Assembly (NCBI GenBank): GCA_020137815.1
Contig: CM035352.1
Span: 5,997,159 to 6,061,158, forward strand
Length of the DNA: 64,000 nucleotides
Direction of reading: 5' to 3'
From: Hormiphora californensis
Lineage: Eukaryota > Ctenophora > Tentaculata > Cydippida > Pleurobrachiidae
The position numbers were made by a program, and so were the translations under genes. Within the stretch, counting starts at the first letter, position 1. The number at the start of each line of letters is the position of its first letter. The notes under the pieces are model-generated. The model was not told the origin of the DNA. It worked only from the letters and a program-made list of their open reading frames with translations, and did no database searches. This document shows positions 1 to 12,881 of this stretch, piece by piece.

Positions 1-700
1 AGTATAACTACGAGTCATAAAAAGGCTGGATTTCTTATTTTTAATTTAACTAATTAATTATAAGTAATTAAAATTTTGCCCCTGCACCATCTTTCCCCTG
101 CACCGCTGATTTCGACCCCCTGCACATTTCCTGAACAAGGCAACTAAAAATGGTATATTTTCTGTTCTGCTATAAATAACGACTTAACATTTTGTAGTAA
201 TGTAGTTCATGCATATAGAAAGATCGACAAAAAGTGGGAATAGTCAAAATTAATTATCCAATTAATTATAAGCAATTAAAATTTTGCCCCTGCACATTTT
301 GCCCCTGTACATTTGCGGCAAATGTTGCCCCTGCACATTTTCGGTAAATTTGATATTCGAACTGTGGCCACACCGTTTGATATTTCGAAATGAGACTTTG
401 CATGCATGTTCTAGTGGTATAACTACGAGTCATAAAAGAGCCGGATTTCTGATTTTTTAATTAATTAATTAATTATAAGTAATTAAAACTTTTGCCCCTG
501 TACAATTTTGTTTGCCCCTGCACAATTTTTGCAACTTTGATATTCAAACTGTGGCCACACCGTTTGAAATTTCGAAATGAAACTTTGTATGTATGTTCTA
601 GTAGTATAAATACGAGTCATAACGGAGCCGGATTTTTGATTTTCTAATTAATTAATTAATAATAATCAATTAAAACTTTTGCCCCTGCACAGTTTTGGCA
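1..700. repeat. AT-rich diverged tandem repeat
   Basis: Three or four diverged copies of one unit are visible. Each has 'ACGAGTCATAA' (near 10, 425 and 612), then a run of TTAATTAATTA, then 'TTTGCCCCTGCAC', often followed by 'TTTGATATTCAAACTGTGGCC'-like sequence. Spacing is irregular (about 190 to 410 bp), so units have been lost or rearranged. No coding potential is seen. It may be the edge of a longer satellite that starts outside the window. Confidence 0.7.
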
Positions 701-2992
701 AATTTGATATTCAAACTTTGAGCCTTTGTGAAAGTTTCATACAGATGCTGGCGATAGACTCGATAGAGTTCGATTAATTTACTATGACAACGGTGTTGGT
801 TACCATAGTAACCAGGGAATTCGTTGTAAAATAGTCCTTTCTTGCTATAAACAATATAGTTAACGTGTAGCGCACGCCACAAAAGTTTTAAATTTAAGTT
901 TTTGGGTGAAAAATAAATGGACTTTAACAATCGAAACAAAGTGTGCCATTAGATCCTGAACCGAGAAACGAATATTTGTCAAATCGAATTTTGTTTAATG
1001 CACGCCCCCGGTTCCCATTATTAAATATCGGACTATATGTTAGCAACTTCGGGTCGGACGAGGGGAAGCTTGCCTTTTGCGAACATAATCTTCCCCCTAC
1101 ATGTAACAAACACTACTCATGCCCTGGATTGAAAAAGAGAGAACTATTAGTTAACTAACAACTCATGCCTCAGGTTGAAAACAAGACGAAGATCTACAAT
1201 GTCATACAATATCGCCCTACTACCCGCCTACCTGCAGTATTGGTCTAGTTCATTCTATACAATGAATTCTCTGTAAGTTTTTTTTGTGTTTTACTTCACA
1301 TAGGATTTAATTATTATTAGGAACTTTCCATAGTTATTAGTCATAGAGAGAAAAGGGTGTCGTTCGATTGAATATACACAAACACACATTGAGCAGCCTC
1401 AGTTGGCTGTTGTCGGGCCAAAACAATTGTTTCAAAATAATATAAACTGTTTTTCTATGTGTTCTCTATGTGATAGTCCTAGCACTGCTTAGTTCTTCTG
1501 TGATCTTTTTTGCTCAATCTTCTAGAGACTCTCACAGGCTGTGTATAAAAAATACAAGCATAGAGTTAGAAATTGTCAATTGGCCGGTGGTTCTTGTGTG
1601 TTGAAAGTTATATAGTACGCTGTGTATACTTGGGGTATACAGATACTTGACACTTGTAGTATGTAGCTAGCAGTACCTGAACCTAAAATTTCATATATCC
1701 GGCACCCGTGATATGTATTGCATCTCTAGGTATGTGAATTCACAGTTGGATTATGTGAATGTATTCAATTTGTATGGGAACATTTTATAGTAAGTTTACA
1801 CAACAATTAACAAATGGGAGTACTGTAACTGTCAGCATAAATAATGCTGACAGTGACAGTACTCCCATATATTGTATCAGTATACACCCTTCCCATTTCT
1901 CTACCTCACTTTGATCATGACCATCTCATGTTTTGTCGGCTGTGATTTACTCTCTCCCACATATTCTATATTTCTATAAACTGATAACATGGCCTCACAG
2001 CCAAAGGGACGGGATTGAATATGGACTGTGAGATGGATTTTAAGGATGATTTAATATTAAGTAAATCGGGGATTCGGATTATAGATAAGATTTGTTGTTA
2101 CTTGTTACTCAACAAGATAAGATGGTAGTGCTACCATTCCGTTTTTATCATGCTCTTTGCACATCCAAATCGTGTCGTAGCGCAGTAGTGGTACCTAATT
2201 TTTCATACCTTCCGGTGAAATTGCGAGAATAATATCCAAATTATTTATTAGCTAGATCATCCTGTATATCTCCCCTATCCCTCTATCATATGTGTGTATC
2301 TAGCCGGTTTAGTATCGTTCTCAACTCGTCACCTCAATTTCATAGTGTTGAGACTTGAGTCGCTTGACACTGTGTCCGTGTATGAAGAATTCAATCTCTG
2401 TGCCCTGTGGGTGTTTTATATTCATCTCATTACAACTTCAGTGCTAATTTAATTATAGTGTTGAAAATGAGAAACGGCGGTTATCTTTTAACTCGACGAC
2501 ATGTTAATTTTCTCCACTCCTCTTATTCTTAATTTAGTAATTTGAGTTCGAGCACTGACTCTGAAAATTCACAGTCTCTTGCAAGATAACTTGATATTCA
2601 ATATCACACCTCTGAAACTCAATGAAGAATCAACTTTAATCATGCTAATTAACTCTTGAACACTTGTTTTGGCTCATTCAGCCGTTCCAAATTAATAGGC
2701 CATTCAAGAACAATGAACAGTTCATCACTACACATAGCCAGTAGTTCGGCTCCATGTCTTGTAAATATAGCCTTTCCTCGAACTTGAGGTTTGCTGTAAA
2801 TACGTGAATAATAAAAGCTGTGAATTTAGCAACTTGATCTTGAATTACTGTAGAGCTCTGATTAAATTATTTTATGAAGGAGCATTATTTCCAAGAACCG
2901 TGCAATGATTTTGTTTGATATCGCTCCAAGATGTTACTGCCTTTTTTAGTAGCTTGCTCCTTTTTTGATTCTTAACTGTCTACTGCTGCAGT
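701..2992. other. Gene-poor upstream region
   Basis: No convincing coding exon is seen. The short open frames at 924-1158 overlap on both strands and lack splice context. A near-perfect hairpin lies at 1814-1868 (separate entry). The stretch about 2350-2395 (ACTTGAGTCGCTTGACACTG...) recurs diverged at about 22362-22404, so it is a dispersed repeat. The promoter and 5' UTR of the following transporter gene should lie here; a pyrimidine tract and CAG at 2991 precede its ATG. Confidence 0.5.
1814..1868. other. 55-nt near-perfect hairpin
   Basis: Two 25-nt arms starting ATGGGAGTACTGT pair with a single mismatch around the 5-nt loop AAATA. It is too short and too perfect to be chance. It could be the relic of a tiny foldback transposon or a transcribed small-RNA hairpin. 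The 5-nt loop is short for a canonical pre-miRNA. Confidence 0.8.
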
Positions 2993-5865
2993 ATGCTCGA
3001 TGGAAACTATACTGAGCTTCAGGAGAACGGGGACTCGGATGCAGCCGCAGCAGACGTTGAAATTCTAGTGGAAATGGAAACGGGAATCAATGGTTAGTAG
3101 ATGTTTCAAATGACCATGCCCCCTTACATTATATCTGCTAAGTACGATCTAACATCAAATTCAATATGCTAGGAGGCGAGGAGATCTCAGATGAAGACCC
3201 ACCAGATGGAATCAAAGATACTGACGATTTGTTAGGAAACCCGTCGTCTACATCAATTGGGGACTACTGGAGAACCGTCCAGCATGGTATGTAAATAATA
3301 TCTTCGACAACAACTATACAATCTTTACAGTATTGTATGTGGTAGGTGCTAACGTGTAACCTGTATTTATAGGTGAAGACCATCCTCGAAGGGTCCATAA
3401 ATCGTCCATGATGAGCTCTAATATTGAGAGTGACTACTCTGCCACGGACACTGAAATTGGGGTGGAGGTGTCCCCTGTACCACCACGCAAATACTCGCTC
3501 CATATCCAGCACCTTCAAAAGAAACAGGCTAAGGTGGAAATGGCGTGGGACAAGAAAGCTCGCAGGAACATCAGCTTTGGAATTCTTACCCGGGAGGAAA
3601 GTCATTTTTGTAGCAAGCTTTATCACACTAAGCGGAGGATTTTAAAGCTAAAGGACTACCATGATGAGGCGAGGGCAATGAGGGATATCGAGAAGTTCCT
3701 AGCTCAGCCTGTCGTACTATTCAAGGTTCACCACACCCTCTGGGAGGATATTGTCGAGGAGATGATCGCTAAGCTATGTTCTGAGAAGCCAGAACTGAAT
3801 CTCAATGTCAACAAGACCATGGAGTCACTCATCAGTACTGAGGCTGATTTTGTGTTACCTGAGTGCATCCAGGGTATCACCGAAACCGCATTGGGCCCAG
3901 TCACGGAGCAGAGTTTCATTGTAGTCATAGGAACCACAGATACCGTCCAGGACAACCAGGTTGTCATGTGCCTGTTGGAACAACCCTTCAACTTTGGAAA
4001 GATGGCTGAGGAGATCAGGTTCATTTGTATTGTCCTGTGTCCTACTAAGACGAAGCAGACGAAATCGGCAATCCAGGTGGCAAGGACTTATGCCACCCTG
4101 TTGGCTGACGACAGGCTGAGGCACAACCTTCTAAACACCCACTCTCCGGAAGAGTTTGCTCATGAATTTGAGCTTGAGTGTACCAGGATTCATAAGGAAC
4201 ATGAGAGGCGGGAAAAATTGGCCACCATATCCATAAAGAGTAAGAATGAAGACCAAGAAGAGAAAAAGGGAGGGTTTATGCCCGGTAGAGATCTGATTAT
4301 GGATGTGAAGCGAAGATGGAAGCACTATGTTAGCGACTATACCCAAGATGTCCGAGACTGCACTAGCATTCAGAAGATCATCTCAACAACGCTCTTCCTC
4401 TACTTCTCCCTCCTGCTTCCTGGTATTGCGTTCGGGGTACTTGATGCAAAGTACACAAATGGGAGAATCGACTCCAAAAGTGTGATTGTCTCCCAGGCTT
4501 TGACGGGCATACTATGGGCTGTATTTGCAGGCCAGCCTCTCGTAGTGTCGAGGACAACCATCCCAGTAGTGATTTATACCAAAATCATTTACACCATAAG
4601 CCTCAATTGGGACGAAGATGGGGATTTCTTCTATACGTTCTATACCCTAGTGGGTCTATCCAATGCCTTCTTTCTCATGCTCTATTCCGTGGTCGGAGCT
4701 AGCAAAGTCATGGCCTACTGCTCTCGATCGACGGAGGAAATTGTAGGATTGTTTATCTCCGCAGCCTTCCTGGTGGACTCCATCAAGTTTGTTGTTAGTG
4801 AATTTGATCACTACTATTGCTTTGATGGGCTGGTGAACGACACGGTGGGGACAGTTAAACGAGCTGCTTATGAAGAGGATGCGGCGTATAGCTGTGATCC
4901 TAACAAACCCCTGGTCTCTCTTCTTCTCATCCTAATCACGGTCTACGTGGGTGTCCAAATCTTTAACTTCAAGTACAGCCCCTATCTAAACGCTGACAAG
5001 CGCGTCCTTGTAGCAGACTACTCGCTAGTGGTGGCTGTGGCAGCTGGAACATTACTTGGAAGTGTGAATTTTCAAGGATATCGACTTGAAAATGTTCACC
5101 GTGGACGAGACCAGGGCAATGTTCCAATTTGTGGATTTCCAATCTCCCCCAGGGTTGGCCCAGGCAGTCGTGGCGGCGGGTGGCCTCGGATTTGTAATGT
5201 CAATTCTCTTTTTCATGGAGGGAAACATATCGGAGAGCATCGTGAGTAATCCGTCCAACAAGTTGAAGAAAGGATCTGCCTTTCACATGGATATGTTTGT
5301 GACTGGGGTCATTAACGCCATCCTCTCCGTCTTCTGTCTTCCCTGGGTTCATGGTTCTCTGCCCCACTCTCCCCTCCACGTTCGAGCACTGGCTGACATT
5401 GAAGAGCACGTAGAGAACGGTCATCTCACGGAGAATATTGTCTATGTTCGGGAAACTAGGCTAACACTCCTCTTCTCGCACATTCTGATTGGAGTGTCTG
5501 TACTGATGATTCCAGATCCACTCAACAAGGTACCAATTCCAGTTTTCTACGGCCTCTTTGTCTATTTGGCAATAACCTCGCTGGGCGAGTTCCAAATGTG
5601 GGAGAGATTCGTGCTGATCTTCACCGAGCAGACCCTCTACCCGCCATTCCATTACGTCAGGAGAGTCCCCCAGAAAATCATCCACTGCTTCACCCTTCTC
5701 CAACTTCTTCAACTGGGTCTGCTTTGCTTGGTCTCCTTCGGAGGATCGGCCTACCTGAAGATGTTCTTCCCCTTCGTTATAATTCTGCTGATGCCCATCA
5801 GAGAGAAAGTTCTTCCTACGCTCATCTCTGAACGACATCTTGTTGCACTGGACGGTGAACATTAA
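2993..5865 (+). CDS. SLC4A11: SLC4A11-like transporter, one-base frame break
   Basis: This is a membrane transporter of the SLC4 (bicarbonate/borate) superfamily, closest to SLC4A11, a plasma-membrane H+/OH-/NH3 or borate carrier. Three exons fit: 2993-3092, 3173-3286 and 3373-5865. The first two encode an acidic N-terminus, and the long third exon carries the cytoplasmic domain and the transmembrane core starting near 'LLLPGIAFGVL'. Diagnostic SLC4A11 stretches are 'HSPLHVRALADIEEHVENGH', 'VRETRLT', 'YPPFHYVRRVPQKIIH' and the C-terminal 'DGEH'. The exons total 2707 nt, one base over 902 codons. The reading frame breaks at a TTTT run (5069-5072): frame 3 runs up to 'GTLLGSV', and homology resumes as 'FKDIDLKMF' in frame 1. 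Removing one T would give about 901 aa, close to the usual ~890. The break is either an assembly error or a very young null allele. The start ATG lies one base after a splice acceptor, so a 5' UTR exon is likely. Confidence 0.9.
5069..5072 (+). other. Frameshift site in the SLC4A11-like gene
   Basis: A run of four T is the only place where both flanking frames align with the SLC4A11 family without losing residues. The surplus is exactly one base, and no splice signals could remove it. The rest of the gene shows no decay. Confidence 0.75.
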
Positions 5866-6164
5866 TTATTTTATAATCCCCGCTTGAGACAATTTTACTC
5901 TTGACTTGGTATAAAATAGAAAACACTCGTGTTATAATCTCTCTGTCAAACACACATGCACAACTGTATGTGTAAAAACGTTCTAGCTTCTGCTGCTTTT
6001 TAAGGCAATCTCATTTATATAAAAACATTCTTAATGTCATACATATTCAACGTTTTGAATTATAAAAAGTCTGTGTATGTGTCACTGTCTCTCTCTCTAT
6101 GTCTCTCTTACGCGGGACCAGTCCCTCAAGAGTTTGCAGCACAACCGGGTCACATTGGGTTTCT

Positions 6165-9100
6165 TTAGAAGCAGTTCCACTCGTCAGATCCATCCAGACA
6201 GTCAGGGAAACCATCACACTTGAACTCCCCAGGTATACAATCACCCGTCTTGCATTGCCACTCATTATAACCTCTACACGTGTCTGCAGAGGGGAACAGT
6301 GTTAAAACCTAGCTGTCTAGACTCTAGCATGCAGTAGTGAACACGCGGAATGTATTGCCATTTGGCTGTCAGTACACTTATGATAACTTTTTCACTCTAT
6401 TGCTGACCAGCTGAAGTCTACAATGTAGACTCCCTGGTCCCTGTATAGCGTATAAGCTACATACTGAAGTCACAGGAATCCTCATCGGAGTTATCCTTGC
6501 AGTCCCGGACCTTGTTACAGTACTGACTGACAGCGATACACTTGAGCCCGTCATTACACTTCCACTGGCCATGTCGACAAGTAAGAGCTGAGAGGGGTTA
6601 CCATGGTTACCAAAGGTTGGGGCTAACTGGGGCAGAGTTGTTTTTATAGCCTTCTTACCTGAGCAGTCAGCCTCATCAGAACCGTCAGCGCAATCCTTCA
6701 GACCATCGCACACTTGGAACCCGGGCAGACAGAATTCCCCTCCAAGATTTGTCTTACACGCAATACTAGTCGCCCTCACAACTCACTGCAATTAGAGGGG
6801 TTGTATAAATTCAAGAGACTTGCTTTACTCAGTACAATATGTACACTATTCTACTACAATATGTACTCAGTACAATATGTACTCAGTACAATATGTTCCC
6901 TATTCTACTTGAGAGAAAAGGAATCTGGGATTTTTTTCTGAGTTCCCCTCCAGGTTCTTAATTACTTACGGGTGGTTAGAGCATCAGGGTTCTTTACTTA
7001 CGGGTGGTTAGAGCATCAGGGTTCTTTGCTTCATCAGGGGTTCCTGGGCAGTCATCTTCATCGTCTCCCTTTAAACAATCACTCTTACCATCACAAACTG
7101 ATCCCAGACCAATACACTGACGCCTGTGAATAACAAGATGAGAAAATGACTGTCTAAAAGGGGCCTTCTGATATTGTACCACCATATATTTGCATGCAGA
7201 TTGCAGAGTAATAATAAAATCATCCGAGTCCGGAATTTGTTTTTCTACCGCCCAGATAAGATAAGGCCATGTTATTGGAGTTGGGCCATATATTGAGTGT
7301 GGGAGGTGGGTGGTGTTTATGCAGGAGTAACTGTAGCCGGGTTATTTGTTGTCATGGTAACTCACTCAAGTAGAAGACACATCAGAAGCTCTGATGTGGG
7401 CTTTACTCCACAATTTCGATAGAATGTCTATCGGCTAGATGGAACCGAATTACTCAATGAGTAATACTTTGGCAACTCCTAGATATGAAGGCTCGTTTTA
7501 ATATAGATACTGACCTGTATTTGCAGGGGTAGTGGTATTTGGGGCAAAAGTATGGTTTCTCGGAAACCGGTTCCTGGGTCGTCTCATATTTGTAGGTCAT
7601 TTCAGCGGCTGAAACATATGGCTTGTTAAAAGTGCTAATGTATTGACTATACCGGTAGTCTGTGTCTCTCGATCAAATCCTAAGGAATGCTGAACACGCC
7701 CTGCATTAGAATTAATGTGGTGTTCAATAAGATTGAAAAACGGAGTCGAATTGCTCGTTTTAGTTTTCGAATCTCAACTTGATACATAACAAATAATAAC
7801 ACGTTTTTTCACCCTCTTCACACTTACTAGTAGGTCCCTCACTGGAAACACCCTCAGTTGACTCGAAAGAGGATGTGTACTCAGTCTGACTAGAAGAAAA
7901 GGTTCCCGTTGTAGAATCCCCAGCAGTTGACACATAAGGTGTTCTGGTAGCATCCTCATCCCCTGATTCTGTCACCTCTTTCTCTGTTACAATCCCAGAC
8001 TCAGTGGTTGTGGCTTCTGTTGTTATGTGGTTGTTAGTGGTTACCACTAATTCTTCTTCTGTCACTTTCTTTGTTACTATCGCTTCCCCGGCTGTCCTGT
8101 GGATCAGGGAGATAGGGGGTGTCAGTTCTGTTTCGTAATACCCCTCTTTTTTTAAAGGACTAGTAACATGGGACACATTTCTGATTCGAATAACCGAATT
8201 GTTTGTTTATATTTCGCCCTTAATTGGATGCAGTTAGTGGTATTAACTGACCTAATGACAGCATATAATATTTACTGTTGAGTCAGGATAGTGTATGCAG
8301 CTAGGCACACCCATCATATGACCTAATGCAGTTAGATTATGCAGTATGGTGTCACAATGTTGAGCTTTAAAATTCCGTCAATTTTAACACAATTCTCAGA
8401 TAACGTCCCAACATCCCAACCAATACGATTCCATATTCAGGAGTAACAACCCGTAAAATATTATGGAAAGTGGTAGTTTTTATTTGAGTAAGGGGTACTA
8501 ATTAACAATTAGTTTCGGCCATAAAACTTCGGTGATCAGGACACATTTCACCCTACGACCCGCTAAAACTATATGCCACATGTTCATATAATGACTTGTC
8601 CCATCTCGAATTCTCGCACACTTATTATAGGTAGTGGTGTTTCAGTAGGCCCAGTTGAGGTTACTGTGGTTATTAGGTGGTTACTAGGTGGTTACTATGG
8701 TTACACTTACGTAGGTAGTGGTGTTTCAGTTGGCCCAGTTGAGGTTACTGTGGTTATTAGGTGGTTACTAGGTGGTTACTATGGTTACACTTACGTAGGT
8801 AGTGGTGTTTCAGTTGGCCCAGTTGAGGTTACTGCAGTGGTGGAGCCGGCTGTTGTCGGTTTTACTGTCTTCCTAATCCCTGTGAACAGATTGGTCTGAT
8901 TTTGGAGTCATTCGATATTATGGAGAATCATTTGTTTTGTAAAATTATGAATCTGATTAAGTTGGAGCAGAAACGCTTGTTAACTAGTTGGTATGGCTAT
9001 ACTAGAGTGGGGTGATCATAATTTCGGTTGAATTGGTCCAAACTCACTTCTTCTTTTGGCATCCACTGGTGCTGCCAAAAGGGCTATTACACATAACAAT

Positions 9101-9235
9101 CTGAAGATGAAACAATAGATTTTAAGAACCCTAAATTAACTTCTCGCACAATAACACGGGTCACTAGACTGAAATTGGAAACTAAAAAGGTTGCTTGGGA
9201 AGCTTGAGGAACACTTACATAACAGCTCGGCGCAT
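6165..9235 (-). CDS. Secreted mucin-like protein with 4 LDLa repeats
   Basis: Nine exons join in phase to 334 aa: 9235-9219, 9100-9048, 8879-8795, 8096-7828, 7608-7515, 7123-7002, 6781-6659, 6587-6465 and 6283-6165. The first two give a textbook signal peptide ([20 protein letters not shown]). Residues about 24-155 are rich in Thr, Ser and Glu, a likely O-glycosylated stalk. Four LDL-receptor class A modules follow at about 163-200, 220-254, 258-293 and 298-333. Each has six Cys and the calcium-binding acidic signature ([48 protein letters not shown]; the first is [16 protein letters not shown]). The last LDLa abuts the stop, so there is no membrane anchor and the protein is probably secreted or extracellular matrix. 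No one-to-one ortholog is recognised. LDLa modules normally bind basic ligands in a calcium-dependent way, but the ligand here is unknown. Confidence 0.85.
6965..7028. repeat. 32-bp tandem duplication of a splice donor
   Basis: A 32-bp unit containing the donor of exon 6 of the LDLa gene is present twice, starting at 6965 and 6997. On the minus strand the first donor met (C|GTAAGT at 7002) keeps the frame. Reaching the second copy would read CGT AAG TAA and stop. Confidence 0.85.
8631..8850. repeat. 84-bp tandem repeat spanning an exon-intron border
   Basis: The unit GTAGTGGTGTTTCAGTTGGC... recurs at 8631, 8715 and 8799, exactly 84 bp apart. On the minus strand each unit contains the end of exon 3 of the LDLa gene (encoding [12 protein letters not shown]) and its GTAAGT donor. 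The copy farthest downstream has lost the donor GT (ATAAGT). Within the upstream two copies a CCTAG acceptor and the donor would bracket a 57-nt in-phase cassette. Confidence 0.85.
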
Positions 9236-9962
<727 letters not shown>

Positions 9963-11870
9963 TACCGCGTGGCCCAAATTAGTAGAGTCGATAACTACAT
10001 CGACCTCTCCCAATTGTTCCAGTTTTTGTCACATCTGTTTGGAGCCTCGACACGACCTCTAAACAGGTGTTACTTTTTCACAAACTGTTTTCATCTTGGT
10101 GTAATCAGCAGTTGAAATGTTGTTAATCATAACAAAAACCCAACTATTTTTTTTCAACTTGGGGTAAAACCATGGGTGTCAAAAGTTAGCTCTAGGTCCC
10201 CTGAGTAACCATCCGGAGACTCTAAGAGATATTTCAAGCCGTTCTCCTGTAATCATTAATCCCGGTAGAGCACATATTTGAGTATGGACGTACGTGCAAT
10301 TGCCTACAACCTCAACTTTAATGTATACCGTTAATGTGCGTCTCTCTCTTTTCTCCCCCTTGAGAAAGAGTTATCTCGCGCGGCGCAACCGCACGTGCGG
10401 TTTTTCCAGAGAGAGTGAGAGACATACAATAACATGTAAACAGCCTGCCAGCGCTCACGTACGTCCGCACTGTATTTTTTTCTCCACCGTGATTAATGAT
10501 TACGGGAGAACGGCTTGAAATATCTCTTAGAGTCTCCGGATGGTTACTCAGGGGACCTAGAGCTAACTTTTGACACCCATGGTTTTACCCCAAGTTGAAA
10601 AAAAATAGTTGGGTTTTTGTTATGATTAACAACATTTCAACTGCTGATTACACCAAGATGAAAACAGTTTGTGAAAAAGTAACACCTGTTTAGAGGTCGT
10701 GTCGAGGCTCCAAACAGATGTGACAAAAACTGGAACAATTGGGAGAGGTCGATGTAGTTATCGACTCTACTAAATTAAAGGGAGGGTACGTTGGCCTTCT
10801 TTTCACCCAGAAGTTTAATTTCAATCACTCTGATATTTTGACACAATGTCTGTATGGTTACTCATTCGAGGAATCCGAAGTTTCAGCCCTCTGGATAAAA
10901 GTTCATTTTTTTCGACCGAATGAACATTGAATGAACACCAATATGGGACCATATTTCGGTACCAAAGTTTCACAAATTTGGTTGGCTATCGATTTCCTTT
11001 CGAATGAGACCAGTTTGAGCTTAATTGGATCACCACAAGAATCACAGTGATCCGTTTTCTAAGCGTAGGGTAAGTCATGTGATCCCCATCAAATTATGAC
11101 GTGTTAGCAAGAGAGCTTACATTTTAACGGATGCTGTATCGGTACACCATCCTCATTAGCAGACGTGATACGTGATACTCGTCCGTTACACCTGCTTATT
11201 GGCACTTAGTAATGACGCTATCGTCTCATTAGGTGTCAGATGACCAAACCTAGGGTTAGATAACTAGACACTGTGTCTCTTGTGGTGGTCCAATTGAGCT
11301 CAAATTAGTCTCGTTTGAAAGGAAATTGGTACCCGAAGGCGACTGTGAAATTCCGGTTCCAAAAAGCATTCCTGTTTTCAAGTTCATTCAGGATTCATTC
11401 CAGTCGGAAAAATGAATTTTGAAATAGAGAGCTTAAATTCCGGCTAACATCAAAATTGATCAAGTGTAGTGGCCGTACAGATTTTTAGCGCCTGAATTTA
11501 CCGATTTCTGGTCAAAACAGGTGAAAAACGATGTTTGGTAAAAAATATCATCTTTAAATAACTTATTTCACCCATTAAACTTGATTCAATTTTAATAAAA
11601 ATTCAGATTGCCATTTGTTGATACTTGCTCTATTGTATGGCGGTTTTATAAAATAATAAAATCGAATTTAATCAAGAGAAAACCTCAAAAAACCCGAAAA
11701 ACGAAAAATTGAGTTCATTAATGAACTTTCAATTTTTATGATTTGAAACTTCGGATTCCTCGAATGAGTACCCATGCAGACATTGTGTCAAAATATCAGA
11801 GTGATTGAAATTAAACTTCTGGGTGAAAAGAAGGCCAACGTACCCTCCCTTTAATTTGGGCCACGCGGTA
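9963..11870. mobile_element. Composite foldback transposon, TA target
   Basis: The outer termini are inverted copies of TACCGCGTGGCCCAAATT, flanked by TA on both sides (9961-9962 and 11871-11872). The left arm (about 9980-10265) is repeated inverted at about 10490-10776, and the right arm (about 11748-11862) is repeated inverted at about 10780-10895. A third, more diverged inverted pair lies between (about 10900-11060 against 11260-11430). The element is therefore three adjoining hairpins under one set of terminal repeats. It encodes no transposase and is non-autonomous. The TA duplication is compatible with Tc1/mariner-type mobilisation, but the family is not recognised. Confidence 0.8.
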
Positions 11871-11872
11871 TA

Positions 11873-12640
11873 GCATGTTTGGATTACGTCACCAGCGTGC
11901 TTCACACCAGTCATCGCGTGATCTCCACTCACATGATACATGTAGCTTTTCAGCTATGTGTCGAATGGATGTAGCTAGTTACAAACTTAAACTATGGTAT
12001 GGTATGTTTTTTGGGTAGGAGCCCATTCGATCTGTATATCACCTTTTATACCCTTTTATTTTTCCATTTTACCCCTTTCCAATTTGCTATTCCACGCCCA
12101 CCGTCACCGGCCCACTTCTTCCACCGCCACCCTGTCCATCACCACTCAGGACCACTTTACTACGGTCCATTAGGTGGTTCAGAGACCATGAATAAATTTA
12201 AAACACACACGAGTGAGCCCGTGTGAGTTGAAATACACAATCTGAGAGAGAGATAGAGGGGGGTACTGTGCGGTCTGCGAGAGAGAGCGAGATAAAAAGA
12301 TGGATTGAGATAGAGGGCTCTATGAATAATTGATGTCTTTGAGCAGCCCCCTCTCTTTCTCACATACTCATTATCACCAACTACTATTAGAACTTTAACC
12401 CATATGGTTGCGAGTAGCAGGGGGCGGTAAAATGATTTTACTAAAATCTAAATCTTCAGTCTCAAGATCTCCACATCTTGTCCCTCAGCGGGCTTAGAAA
12501 GACAGCCCTACTACTAATAGCACATAGTAGTAAAAACAACCATCTCAGACAACTTTCCCTCAGAACTCCTTCTGAAACAGGCCAGCAGCCCCTCCCACAA
12601 CTTCAAGATAAAGGAACCTTATCAATCGCATAGCATATTG
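11873..12640. other. Intergenic, no gene seen
   Basis: Unique-looking sequence with a pyrimidine-rich stretch (12040-12180) and a purine-rich stretch (12240-12310). The open frames at 11999-12363 are low complexity and have no recognisable motif. Confidence 0.6.
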
Positions 12641-12881
12641 TAAAGTCGGATTTTTTGAAACTGTCGCCCCCCCCCCCTGGGTGGCGCACGAGTTTGAATT
12701 TGCGCGTCGGAAACTTGTTTTCGCTCTCACGCTTTAGTTTCTTGACCAATTTCGTCAAACCAAAGTTTTACGGACTCACAAAATTATGCTCTTTCCGATG
12801 ATATGCGGTTTTTTGCTCGTGAGAGCAAGTACGACGCCGCACGTGAAAAGGGGTGGGACAGTTTCAAAAAATCCGACTTTA
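12641..12881. mobile_element. MITE, terminal repeat TAAAGTCGGATTTTTTGAA
   Basis: Inverted ends TAAAGTCGGATTTTTTGAA and TTCAAAAAATCCGACTTTA enclose about 240 bp without coding capacity. A second copy with the same ends is at 60014-60168. The ends begin and finish with TA, suggesting a TA target duplication. Confidence 0.85.

Noticed and set aside
5069-5086. A very short intron instead of a frameshift in the SLC4A11-like gene
   Set aside because: Homology continues within a few bases on either side, so there is no room for an intron; only one base is in surplus.
5461-5862. 133-codon minus-strand frame
   Set aside because: Antisense shadow of the SLC4A11-like transmembrane region.
8573-8899. 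108-codon plus-strand repeat protein
   Set aside because: It is the antisense of the duplicated exon border of the LDLa gene, whose splice phases fit.
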